DNA of 58,213 nucleotides from Proteiniphilum sp. GTDB lineage: Bacteria; Bacteroidota; Bacteroidia; Bacteroidales; Dysgonomonadaceae. Location: the NCBI GenBank assembly GCA_015478855.1, contig JADMKJ010000161.1:14523-72735 (forward strand), in the 5' to 3' direction. Below the pieces are notes generated by a model that worked only from the letters and a program-made list of their open reading frames with translations, did no database searches and was not told the origin of the DNA. The translations under genes and the position numbers were made by a program. This document shows, one piece after another, positions 27,686 through 36,994 of the stretch. Numbering within the stretch: the stretch's first letter is position 1; each line of letters begins with the position of its first letter.

Positions 27686-28672
27686 TCAATCCCATATTAT
27701 GGCCTGATCCTCATCAGGTACCTGGGTATTTATTCTTCGTTGTAATGCCAACGAACCCACGACATGGTAATCGATCTGAAGGCCTTCCACTGTTGTATAA
27801 TCGGTATATTCATATTCTATTTCAAGGATGATATTCCTGTTCATCAGATAAGGCAGGGTTTCATCCATGCTCTCGGTGATCGAATAAATAGGCGTACCAA
27901 TTACATTCAGGTTAATATCAGGATTATCGGCATAGATGGTCAATGTTTGCCCTTCATCATCGTTGAACCGAACAAAGATCTTATAGTGTCTCCGATCTGA
28001 CCGGTCTTCATCAATAAGTCCTGCATAGAAGAAAACAGTGTTTTCATCCACCACGTAGGCCACCTTGGTATCGGTTGAGATACCTCCGGAGGTACTTCCT
28101 TTGAAAAACACCATGAACGCGGTGGAACTGTAATTCCCCGAGTAATCGTTGAATGGAAAAACACGCAACAATGCTTTCCTGTAATTTTTACGCATATTCA
28201 CCAGGTAACTACCACTCGAAGAGTCAAGTATGGTGACAGGAAGAACCCATTTCTCCACCAAATCCAACTCAGCAAATGAGAACGTAATCGGCAATAATCC
28301 TTTGTTCTCTCCGGCCATAATATCGGCTGTTTGTGGCATTGAATAAAATTGTGATGTCAGTTCCTTGAAATATAATTCGGTACGGGTACTGAAGCGTTCT
28401 TCATTCAATGCAATCAAAGTATCGGAGTCTATTGCTACACTTACTGACATCTGCTTATCATTCTTTGTTGATCCGCTGACAATCAACGGAAGCTGATACG
28501 TTACCTCGCCATTCTCCTTGTAACGCAAGTAGATGGGTGTAACACCTTGCGCATTGGGAGTAGCTTTTAAAGAGACCAGATTCATAAATTGTTCATCTTC
28601 CCAATCGCTGCTGCATGACACACACACTAGAAGTGCGGTCATAATTGCAAATATAATGTTTATTTTTTTCAT
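27686..28672 (-). CDS. DUF1735/BT_3987-type surface lipoprotein (candidate glycan-binding protein)
   Basis: I place the start at the internal Met encoded at 28670-28672 because it opens a lipoprotein signal peptide (hydrophobic run, then LVCVSCSS), giving 328 residues. An upstream in-frame Met at 28723 would add 17 residues that do not fit a signal. The N-terminal 150 residues match the DUF1735 (BT_3987-like) domain, a beta-sandwich found in lipoproteins of glycan-uptake loci, and the C-terminal half looks like the DUF4361-type domain often paired with it. The protein is probably exposed on the outer membrane and holds mannan for SusC/SusD. It follows SusD with a 124-bp gap that contains a relic of a start region. 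Confidence 0.78.
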   Translation of the reverse strand: MKKINIIFAIMTALLVCVSCSSDWEDEQFMNLVSLKATPNAQGVTPIYLRYKENGEVTYQLPLIVSGSTKNDKQMSVSVAIDSDTLIALNEERFSTRTELYFKELTSQFYSMPQTADIMAGENKGLLPITFSFAELDLVEKWVLPVTILDSSSGSYLVNMRKNYRKALLRVFPFNDYSGNYSSTAFMVFFKGSTSGGISTDTKVAYVVDENTVFFYAGLIDEDRSDRRHYKIFVRFNDDEGQTLTIYADNPDINLNVIGTPIYSITESMDETLPYLMNRNIILEIEYEYTDYTTVEGLQIDYHVVGSLALQRRINTQVPDEDQAIIWD

Positions 28673-28770
28673 ACGATTAAAATATTTATTTACATCAATG
28701 TGTATTGAACTCGCTTTAATCATGTTCTTGTGTGAGAATGATCCTCAGGCTCGTTTCATACGATTAAAAT
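28667..28770. repeat. 17-bp direct repeat flanking the SusD-DUF1735 gap
   Basis: TTTCATACGATTAAAAT occurs at 28667-28683 and again at 28754-28770, and four of the next five bases also agree. On the minus strand each copy reads ATTTTAATCGTATGAAA, a gene start. The first copy is the start of the DUF1735 gene; the second gives only four codons before a stop. Confidence 0.75.
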
Positions 28771-28796
28771 CTTTAATTTTTTTCAATGGTCTGCAT

Positions 28797-30872
28797 CTAG
28801 TCCCCATACGTCCAGCCCGGATTCTGGGTGAGCCGTTTATTTCTTTTCAGTTCTGTATGACTGAGAGGCCAGAACCACATCTTCTTGGAGAAAGTTGTAG
28901 GTAACGAGGTTACAACTACCGGCGTATGGAAGATATCCCGTTGTTCAACTGTTGCATATACATTGTATCCGTAAATAGGCTGAGATTCTTCCTGAGGAGC
29001 ATCCATCCAGCGACGTAAATCGAAATAGCGATGACCTTCACCCATGAGTTCAATCTGACGTTCACGTTTCAGTGTGGCACGGAATTCATCCTGATTACCA
29101 TATACCTGAGCATTATAGTCAGGAAGTCCGGCTCTTATACGTACCGGGCGGATACCCTTCTTCATTTCATCTGCACTGCGACTGATGGTATATGTTTGAC
29201 TACCATCCCACGAGGCGATGCTATGGTTTTCACTCAGCTCGTTTAGTGCCTCGGCATATATAAGCAGTATATCGGCATAGCGGATAGCCGGTTCAGTTTT
29301 GCTAACGAAGTTACCGGTAGTCTGATTCAGGTAGGTATCTTCAGGGTGAATGTATTTCATGATACCTATACCTGTACGAAGCCAGGCCGTACCATTGGAG
29401 TAGCCGCTGGCAGAGCCGCGATAATAAAATACCTGCTGGTTTCTCTTTGTTTCCAGTGTTTCATTCAACAAGTACCAAAATGCACCATTGTAAGCTACTG
29501 ACGCGTAAAAACGCGGCTCACGATCGGCAAATTGCAGGGAAACACCCTCTTTCAACGGTTTGTATCTCTCGAGACTGGCTGCATCGCTACCGACATATCC
29601 CATTAGTCGTTCACTACCATCACCACGACCAATTTCGCGGTCTTTGCCCGGCACATCAGTACCGTTGTTCATATAATAGGCATCGGCTTGTTTCAATGTC
29701 AACCCGTGTGTATTGTTACCAGATCCTTCAACCGGCAACTGGTGTATGATCATACGATTCATGCCGGGATTAACTACATTTTGTCCACGGGTAAAGATCA
29801 GTTCTACATTCCCATACAGCGATATAGAGCCATTAAAAAGCGTGCGATAGGATTCGAAAGGATCGATATTTTTCCAGCCATTAGGCCAGTTTGCATTGGC
29901 GAACGCCTCATTTTCAGGAGTAACGGGAGGATGAATGGTAACGGGATACCCTTCCACTTCACTGTTTCGTACACCTGTAGTATAAAGGTCATACACACCC
30001 AGTTCCATCACATCGCGGGCTGCCGCCGCTGCTTTAGCCCATTTCGATTCATCGTAGGTAGCTGACAATAATTGCCGTCCCTCATCATCAAGCAGTTCTG
30101 AAACAAGAGTACCTGCCTTTCCGTTCGCCAGGGGACTGGCAGCAAATAATAATACTCTGGCACGCAAAGCCAGCGCTGCTCCACGAGAGGGACGAGCCGT
30201 ACTCAACTGGTCCTGGTGCAATGGAAGGTCTTTAGCTGCAAGCACCAATTCATTTGTAATAAAATCAGCACATTCGTCATACGTATTACGCGGCATCGCC
30301 ACTTCATCATAATCCAGGGTATAATCGATACCCTCATCCGGTAAAATGGGTACAGGACCGAATAAACGGAGCAGATGCCAGTAGAAATATGCCCTAAGGA
30401 AGCGTGCTTCGGCTTTTGTTGTTGCTATTTCATGCAGTGACATCTCCTCATTCATGTAGATATTCTGTAAATAGATAGAAGCTTGCCGGATACCCTTGTA
30501 CGCATCTGTCCACACATTGGTGGTGATATTGCTTATATTGTCGCTTGAGCTGGTTGATGTACCTAAAGTCCCCTGTTCGGAATATTCACCGTTTTTCCAC
30601 ATTTTATATGCGTCGGTACGGTCGCCAAAATACATATCATCGGCAAAGTTGAATGGAATCCATTCTTTGCTGGCCACATCGGAGAGGTATCCATGCCCAA
30701 GATAATAGTAGGTGTTAGCCAGCCATTCCCTTGAGTAATCCTCACTTTTGAACACATCTTCAATGGATATACGATCCTGAAACAGGTAATCGGAATCCAG
30801 ATAATCGGAACAAGAATTAAATATAAGCATCGTTCCAATCGCGATTGATATAATAATATATTTACATTTCAT
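28797..30872 (-). CDS. SusD/RagB-family outer-membrane lipoprotein
   Basis: 691 residues. A signal peptide ends in IFNSCSDYLD, with the lipidated Cys near residue 21. The SusD fold is supported by the TPR-like helical opening (ASIYLQNIYMN, then KAEARFLRAYFYWHLLRLFGPVPILP), a family hallmark. Late blocks are EPAIRYADILLIYAEALNEL and LKRERQIELMGEGHRYFDLRRW, and the chain ends in NPGWTYG. SusD proteins cap the SusC barrel as a lid and bind the glycan. The length is somewhat above the usual 550-650. The SusC gene is 7 bp upstream, so the two are translated together. Substrate is inferred as alpha-mannan from GH76 and GH92. Confidence 0.95.
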   Translation of the reverse strand: MKCKYIIISIAIGTMLIFNSCSDYLDSDYLFQDRISIEDVFKSEDYSREWLANTYYYLGHGYLSDVASKEWIPFNFADDMYFGDRTDAYKMWKNGEYSEQGTLGTSTSSSDNISNITTNVWTDAYKGIRQASIYLQNIYMNEEMSLHEIATTKAEARFLRAYFYWHLLRLFGPVPILPDEGIDYTLDYDEVAMPRNTYDECADFITNELVLAAKDLPLHQDQLSTARPSRGAALALRARVLLFAASPLANGKAGTLVSELLDDEGRQLLSATYDESKWAKAAAAARDVMELGVYDLYTTGVRNSEVEGYPVTIHPPVTPENEAFANANWPNGWKNIDPFESYRTLFNGSISLYGNVELIFTRGQNVVNPGMNRMIIHQLPVEGSGNNTHGLTLKQADAYYMNNGTDVPGKDREIGRGDGSERLMGYVGSDAASLERYKPLKEGVSLQFADREPRFYASVAYNGAFWYLLNETLETKRNQQVFYYRGSASGYSNGTAWLRTGIGIMKYIHPEDTYLNQTTGNFVSKTEPAIRYADILLIYAEALNELSENHSIASWDGSQTYTISRSADEMKKGIRPVRIRAGLPDYNAQVYGNQDEFRATLKRERQIELMGEGHRYFDLRRWMDAPQEESQPIYGYNVYATVEQRDIFHTPVVVTSLPTTFSKKMWFWPLSHTELKRNKRLTQNPGWTYGD

Positions 30873-30879
30873 AATGTTC

Positions 30880-33800
30880 TTAAATATTAATTGTTAAACC
30901 TAATGTCAGAATTTTGGATAAAGGATATTTTATACCATCGGAACTACCCATTTCCGGGTCCCATAATTTGAAACTCGAAAATGTGACCAGGTTTGTACCG
31001 GTTAAGAATACCCTTACATTATTCGTTCTGATCCTATTGGTAAACTGTTTAGGTACAGTATACCCTATTTCTAAGGTTTTCAGACGAAGATATGCCCCAT
31101 TTCGCAACCAGTATGTAGAAGCCCGATAATTATTGGCATTGCCTCCGTAGCTCAGACGCGGGTATTCAGCATTTGGATCTTCGGTGGAAGGATCTCCTGA
31201 TATATCGGCTGATATCCAACGGTTAGCGTTTGCCATCTCGGTGAATACGTTACCCCAACCTGTGGTTGACCTGAACATATATACATTTGAACCGTTGATG
31301 AAGAATGAGGAATTTCCTGATCCCTGGAACAGAACGCTTACATCGAATCCTTTCCATTGAGCAGATAAACCCATTCCGTATATAAGGCCCGGTTTTGTGG
31401 TAGTTCCGATTGCAACAATATCGCTATTGTCTATCACGCCGTCGCCATTCACATCCTGATATTTTATGTCACCGGGCATTACCTGAAAATTATCGAACGA
31501 TTGAGTGGGGCTATTGCGGATATCATCGTAATCTTTGAACAAACCCTGAGCGATCAATCCTTTGGCTTGATCCATCATATAACCTTTCTCCATCAGGTAA
31601 GTGTAATAGTTGTTCTCTTCGTCTTTCTCCAACACCTTATTTCTCGCATATGTTGCATTACCGCGCATAGTAAGGTGTACATTACCCACTCTATGCTGTA
31701 GCTTAAAATTACCATCGAAGCCACTGTTTCTTGTTCTCCCCACATTTGCATAGGGACTGTTGCTCAATCCCAACATCGAGGGAAGATAATTTCGTCTGAT
31801 GAAGATTCCCTCCACATAATCATCAAAATAGTCGGCCGTAAGAGATAGCTTGTCGTTGAATAATGATAAGTCAACCCCGATATCTTTTTTGGTGGAGACC
31901 TCCCACGATATGGTTGGTGAGGCCAGTTCGGATATAAATAAACCGTTATAATTATTCACCCCACCATTCACATCAGCATACCTGTATCCATCTGTATCAG
32001 AGATTGTATAGAGGTAAGGAAAACGTGTATTCAGATTGTCATTTCCTACTTGTCCATAAGAAAAACGCAGCTTAAACATATCGAGCCATTCAACATTCTC
32101 TTTAATGAATGATTCTTCTGCTATATTCCAGCCTCCCGAGTAAGCGGGAAAGAATCCATAACGGTGCCCTGTGGCGAAATTTTCCGATCCGGTATATCCA
32201 AAGTTAAACTCGAGGAAGTAACGGTACTGGTAGCGATAAGTAAAACGTCCGGCCAGACTCTGGTTACGGAGTGCAATACCGTTTTTAAAGTCACTCCCGA
32301 TATCCACAGTCTGTGTTTTTGCCGATTGACTATATCTTGCTGTTGCGCCTACATTGTGATCTCCGAAACCGCGATCATAATAGAGGTTTGCCTCAAGAAA
32401 TTCGTTACGTTTCCCTTTTGAAGCACTCCTCTGAGACATCTCCTGCACTGTTGTTTGACGGGTGTATATGATCTCTCCATTATTACGGAAACGCTCAGCC
32501 TTCCATTGCTCCGGCAGTTTTTCACGAATGATCTCACTTTCATTTTCTGTATCGTACCCAAATTTACCTGTAAAACGCATGCCTTTGGTTATAAAATCCA
32601 GCTCTTGTTCAATGGTAATATTTGTTTGGATATTATTTCTCCAGGTCTCCTGATAACCGGTCATGGTTGCCAAAACCCAGGGGTTTGTACGATCGCCCGT
32701 GCCGAAAGCCGGCACATATCCGTTTGAGTAAAGCACCGGACTGGAGACGGGATTATATCCCATCAGCGAGTTCCAGATATAGTCACTACCAAGTCCGGCA
32801 TCATTGAATTTCTCCAATGAACCAGCAACACCAACTTTCAAAACAGTGGTCTTCGTAATGTCAACATCGGTATTCAAGCGATAGTTCCATTTTTTGTAGT
32901 TTGCATTGGTATCATAATCTTTCAGCGCATCATCGACCTTATACATTCCTCCCTGATCGATGTAGCTCCCTGAGACATAATAACGTGCTGTATTACCCCC
33001 TCCACTTAAATTCATCGATGCACGGTAGGTGAGTGCTCCATCTTTTAACAATACATTCTTCCAGTCCACATTCGGATATAGATCCGGGTCTAAGCCCATA
33101 CGCATAAGGTCTAACTCATCAGGCTGATAAAGTAATACCTGATTTCGGGTAAGCCTGGCTTCGTTTGCCATCGTAGCATAATCTACACCATCGATGAAAT
33201 CAGGCATTTGAGTAAGCTGACTGTACATTGTCTCGATCTTACCGTTTATATTTATTTTCCCTGTTTTACCACGTTTGGTATTTACCAGGATTACACCATT
33301 TGCTCCTTTCGAACCGTAGATGGCGGTTGCCGAGGCATCTTTTAACACTGAGAATGATTCCACATCTTCCACGTTGATCTCGTTCAGGTCTCTTTCGAAT
33401 CCATCTACCAACACGAGAGCCGCAGAATTACCCCCAAAAGTGGAAATACCTCGTATCCAAAACTCGGCTGTGCTTCCCGGTTTTCCCGATGTTTGCATGG
33501 CGATGATGCCCGGCACGTTCCCTGCAAGGGAATTCGCTATATTAGCCGATGGGTTCGACGTCAGGGTTTGCACATCCACGTTGGCAATTGCTCCGGTCAC
33601 AGTCAGCTTTTCCTGTGCACCGGTAGCTGTAATCACAATCTCCGACAACAAGCTGCCTTCTGATTCGAGCATGGTAATATTAATAACTCTATCTATTACG
33701 ATCGCTTCTTGTTTCTCGAAACCCAAATAGGAGAAAATCAAATGCTGATAGGTGTTTACCCTGACTTTATATCTTCCGTCAATATCTGTAACTGTTCCCA

Positions 33801-33951
33801 GACCCGGAGCATCTTTGATCGAGATATTAACCCCGATCAAGGGCTCATTGGTGTTATCTACTACTATACCTGTCACTTCGATGGCTTCCTGCGAGAGAAC
33901 AGATATGGAGAATCCGAGAAACAGGAAACAAACGATTAAAAATCTTTTCAT
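30880..33951 (-). CDS. SusC/RagA-family TonB-dependent transporter
   Basis: I start at the Met encoded at 33949-33951, which begins a signal peptide (MKRFLIVCFLFLGF, ending in VLSQ). The open frame continues 20 codons upstream without such a signal. The product of about 1023 residues has a CarboxypepD_reg-like domain (about 20-105), a plug with GISTFGGNSAALVLVDGFER and SFSVLKDASATAIYGSKGANG, and a long beta-barrel ending in LTLGLTINI. It imports oligosaccharides across the outer membrane, driven by TonB. No N-terminal STN domain is seen, so it is unlikely to signal to an anti-sigma factor; regulation by the divergent SARP-type protein is more likely. Confidence 0.95.
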   Translation of the reverse strand: MKRFLIVCFLFLGFSISVLSQEAIEVTGIVVDNTNEPLIGVNISIKDAPGLGTVTDIDGRYKVRVNTYQHLIFSYLGFEKQEAIVIDRVINITMLESEGSLLSEIVITATGAQEKLTVTGAIANVDVQTLTSNPSANIANSLAGNVPGIIAMQTSGKPGSTAEFWIRGISTFGGNSAALVLVDGFERDLNEINVEDVESFSVLKDASATAIYGSKGANGVILVNTKRGKTGKININGKIETMYSQLTQMPDFIDGVDYATMANEARLTRNQVLLYQPDELDLMRMGLDPDLYPNVDWKNVLLKDGALTYRASMNLSGGGNTARYYVSGSYIDQGGMYKVDDALKDYDTNANYKKWNYRLNTDVDITKTTVLKVGVAGSLEKFNDAGLGSDYIWNSLMGYNPVSSPVLYSNGYVPAFGTGDRTNPWVLATMTGYQETWRNNIQTNITIEQELDFITKGMRFTGKFGYDTENESEIIREKLPEQWKAERFRNNGEIIYTRQTTVQEMSQRSASKGKRNEFLEANLYYDRGFGDHNVGATARYSQSAKTQTVDIGSDFKNGIALRNQSLAGRFTYRYQYRYFLEFNFGYTGSENFATGHRYGFFPAYSGGWNIAEESFIKENVEWLDMFKLRFSYGQVGNDNLNTRFPYLYTISDTDGYRYADVNGGVNNYNGLFISELASPTISWEVSTKKDIGVDLSLFNDKLSLTADYFDDYVEGIFIRRNYLPSMLGLSNSPYANVGRTRNSGFDGNFKLQHRVGNVHLTMRGNATYARNKVLEKDEENNYYTYLMEKGYMMDQAKGLIAQGLFKDYDDIRNSPTQSFDNFQVMPGDIKYQDVNGDGVIDNSDIVAIGTTTKPGLIYGMGLSAQWKGFDVSVLFQGSGNSSFFINGSNVYMFRSTTGWGNVFTEMANANRWISADISGDPSTEDPNAEYPRLSYGGNANNYRASTYWLRNGAYLRLKTLEIGYTVPKQFTNRIRTNNVRVFLTGTNLVTFSSFKLWDPEMGSSDGIKYPLSKILTLGLTINI

Positions 33952-34014
33952 AATGCGTGTATATTTGTTTAAATAGTGAACACTTAATTGTTTTATCATG
34001 GCATTTGTCATTCA

Positions 34015-35415
34015 TTAATCTTCCCATGCTATTTTACGAACGCGATGATTTCCTGTATCCCCGATATAGAAGATGTCGTTAACCTCATCATATGCAATAC
34101 CCTCAGGATTGTAGAAACGAGCCTCTTCACGCAGGTCACCATCCACATATCCATCTACCGCATTGTCAGCACTCACGCTTCCGCGTCCGGCAAATGTGGA
34201 AACGATCCCTTCGGGAGTTACCTTTCTTATACAATGATTCTCCCGATCACAGAAATAAAAATCATATTCATCCGCTTTACCGGCATAATCGGGATTTTTC
34301 ACAAATACCCCCTGAAAAGGTGCCTCCAGTCGGGCTCTTTTACCTACGCCATCAGCCCAGCCATTGTTGCCCGGATCTCCACAAAACACGTATGGTGTTG
34401 TTAACCTTTTAGTTGTCCAGTCATAGTCTGTCCTCATAATGGTACCCTTGTCGGCAAGGCACAGATAGGCATAGTTGCCACTCGGATGTATCACAATCTT
34501 GAAGTCTGTATTGGTGGACTGAACCTGGAATAATGCCGGGCTCGTTACTTGTGTGTCTATGTCGTAATGATATATGCTCCCACTTTCTGAGTCACCCAGG
34601 TATAACTCACCGTTCACAGGATGAATTGCCGATCCGGAACATCTTCTTGTCCCGGTTATAAGAAACGGTGAAGTCTTGAATTCATTATTCCTGGTAAGAA
34701 TGGCATTACTTTGGGGAGTGCTGCTGCGCCACGTGGAAACAATCATGGTATCGGCGGTCAGTGTCCAGGAAATTGAACGCATACGATACATCACACCTCC
34801 TAGTCCCCCATCCACGTAGAGCGTGCTCAGGTACTTATTCTTCAGGTCGATCAAACGTGCCGCCGTTTGGTCTCCCACCAGGTAGAGGTGGCTGGCGTTC
34901 TTAGGATCGAACGACAGCCATCCGATTTTAGCTATCCCCCCCGCATTACCAAAAGGCCCATCTTTTATTTCATATTCACCTTTCTCGTCTACGTGCCCCA
35001 CCAGGGTAGTAACAAGTCTTTTCGTTACATAGTCGAACCTGGTACTGGCAGTTGTTCTGGCCTGCTCCATCCCGTTGTCATCATAAACAATGACTTCAAT
35101 GGTTCCTTCGCCGGCTTTTTTGGGAACCACCACGTACAGGTAAGAGCCATTGGCCCCTACAACAGTAGCCCTGGCACCTCCGATGGTAACGACTATGTTC
35201 TCGGCATTGGTTCCAAAATTCTGGCCTGTCAACATCAGGCGGGTATTTGCCCCCCCGGTTTCGGGCGAAAAGGAAGAGATGGATATCGGTTTATCCGGAT
35301 TGAAAACCACTTCATTGTCACTATCACTACAGCTTCCGAAGAAAAAGAGGGTCAGTACCAGCGAGATCCAGTGGACACGCCAGTTTTTGATATTCATGAT
35401 ACTTTTCGATTTCAT
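34015..35415 (-). CDS. IPT/TIG plus NHL-repeat lipoprotein (candidate surface glycan-binding protein)
   Basis: 466 residues from the first Met, but the signal peptide is better read from the Met seven codons in (MNIKNW...), ending in FFFGSCSDSD. Residues about 40-130 form an IPT/TIG immunoglobulin-like domain (SISSFSPETGGANTRLMLTGQNFG). The rest is a beta-propeller of NHL-type repeats, most clearly ENHCIRKVTPEGIVSTFAG and GNHRVRKI near the end. This architecture recurs in glycan-uptake loci of Bacteroidota, where such proteins are surface binding partners of SusCD. No catalytic residues are recognised. It ends 63 bp before the chosen SusC start. Confidence 0.82.
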   Translation of the reverse strand: MKSKSIMNIKNWRVHWISLVLTLFFFGSCSDSDNEVVFNPDKPISISSFSPETGGANTRLMLTGQNFGTNAENIVVTIGGARATVVGANGSYLYVVVPKKAGEGTIEVIVYDDNGMEQARTTASTRFDYVTKRLVTTLVGHVDEKGEYEIKDGPFGNAGGIAKIGWLSFDPKNASHLYLVGDQTAARLIDLKNKYLSTLYVDGGLGGVMYRMRSISWTLTADTMIVSTWRSSTPQSNAILTRNNEFKTSPFLITGTRRCSGSAIHPVNGELYLGDSESGSIYHYDIDTQVTSPALFQVQSTNTDFKIVIHPSGNYAYLCLADKGTIMRTDYDWTTKRLTTPYVFCGDPGNNGWADGVGKRARLEAPFQGVFVKNPDYAGKADEYDFYFCDRENHCIRKVTPEGIVSTFAGRGSVSADNAVDGYVDGDLREEARFYNPEGIAYDEVNDIFYIGDTGNHRVRKIAWED

Positions 35416-35466
35416 AATGAATCTATTTTAATACTATTTATACTTGAACCTATTTACTTGAACTTA

Positions 35467-36984
35467 TCAATCTCCTCTACCCAATTCATATTTTGCAAGG
35501 AGCGCATACTCTGAGGCAAAGGCAAGGGCAAACATTCCTCTGACATTATTCTCACTTTCGGTATTCTGCCAGCCCAACAATAAATCAGATGGCAAAAAGC
35601 CCTTATACAGGAATCTTTCATATCCATAATCGAGATTCCGCTGGAAACTTTCCAGGTAATCATCCACCCCTTTATAAGTGGGATAAACATCGAGATAGCC
35701 CCGCATCAATACGCCGTTGAACCAATTGCGATGCCCACTGAGATCGTAAGTGTAGTACCCGGGCACCTTTGATCCTAGCTCCGCAAAATAATGGAAACTG
35801 GCATCCGATAAAGTCACGGCATCATCGAGGTATACCTGTGCACCGGTAACACGATACAGATCAGCGGCTCCTGAGAGCATTGTGCCGCTGTTGTAGGTGA
35901 TTGGCGGGCCTGCATTCTCAGGCAGAGGTGCATGTTTGCGATATTCCACTCCGTTGATCGTTTCATAGGATACTTTTCCGCCGCCACCCCGCATATCGTT
36001 ATATACCCCCCGGGCGGTCAACAGGTTGCTCTTTTGCCAGTGGTAAATCTTCTGAGCGAATGTAAGGTAGTAGTCACTCTTCTTCATGGTCGCTTTTACA
36101 CGGCGCTTGTCGGTATCGATATACAGGTATTCTATCTCATCGTTTTTGTCTTTGTAGAGCTCCGACAGCCATACCAAAGGACTGATAAACGGGCTATTGC
36201 TGCACGCATGCTTCGAGGTATAGCCGGGGCCCCAGGTAATGCCCCCCTGTTCATTCCCTTCACCGTCTAGTGTACTATCCCAACCATCCAGAACATAACG
36301 GGTAAGATACTCTGCTTCATGCAGGTACTCAACATAACCTGTCAGGTTGTACGCCTTTAACAATTCACGCACAAGCCATTGCTGATCGTCATATACGTTC
36401 TTTTTATTATCGGTACCGGCAACATTTGCCTTTCCTTTCTCTTCTCCCCGCGGAACAGCATACACCGCCCAATTGCGGGTTTGCGTGTAGGATGTCAGGG
36501 TGAAAGAGCCTTTATAATAGGCTGCATTGCTATAGAGCCTGGCCAATAAGTCGGAATAGCGACTGTAATGCGTGTCATACAACTCCGGGTTGCCATACTC
36601 CTTAAAGGCTTCCAGCCCTTCCATCACTACGTTTACGGCTTCAATGGCACTGGTATACCCCCAAATGCTTTCCGTACCGCTGCTGATTTCAGTAAATGGA
36701 TTGTAATTCTTGGCCATACGCATGCCATCACCGATAAAAAAGTGGACCATGATGTGATCCAGCAGCTCGATGGAGCGTGTTAGGTTCCTTTCAGCCAATT
36801 CCGGTACGATTGTGACAGAATCGGGATTGATTTCTGAATGGGGATCAGGGTCAGGAGTCTCCGGCAGTTCCGCTGCAGGGGTGATATGATCTCCCGTATG
36901 GCTGCAAGCGCCCAGCATTGGGAGAGTGCAAAGAATGGTAACCAGCATGGATAACATTATTTTCATTATTATCATCATTTTCAC
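35467..36984 (-). CDS. GH76 alpha-1,6-mannanase (second copy), lipoprotein
   Basis: 505 residues. The signal ends in LPMLGACSH, so Cys at about 27 should carry lipid, and a Pro/Asp/Glu-rich spacer follows. The GH76 domain is collinear with the copy at 23.6 kb: VYDDQQW carries the catalytic Asp pair, with GGITWGPGYTSKHACSN and SGTMLSGAADLYRVTG downstream. The lipid anchor suggests it starts digestion at the cell surface, while the other copy, without a lipobox, may act in the periplasm. That division of labour is inference from known mannan loci. It starts 10 bp after the 704-aa lipoprotein gene. Confidence 0.93.
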   Translation of the reverse strand: MKMMIIMKIMLSMLVTILCTLPMLGACSHTGDHITPAAELPETPDPDPHSEINPDSVTIVPELAERNLTRSIELLDHIMVHFFIGDGMRMAKNYNPFTEISSGTESIWGYTSAIEAVNVVMEGLEAFKEYGNPELYDTHYSRYSDLLARLYSNAAYYKGSFTLTSYTQTRNWAVYAVPRGEEKGKANVAGTDNKKNVYDDQQWLVRELLKAYNLTGYVEYLHEAEYLTRYVLDGWDSTLDGEGNEQGGITWGPGYTSKHACSNSPFISPLVWLSELYKDKNDEIEYLYIDTDKRRVKATMKKSDYYLTFAQKIYHWQKSNLLTARGVYNDMRGGGGKVSYETINGVEYRKHAPLPENAGPPITYNSGTMLSGAADLYRVTGAQVYLDDAVTLSDASFHYFAELGSKVPGYYTYDLSGHRNWFNGVLMRGYLDVYPTYKGVDDYLESFQRNLDYGYERFLYKGFLPSDLLLGWQNTESENNVRGMFALAFASEYALLAKYELGRGD

Positions 36985-36994
36985 GTTATTTCAA

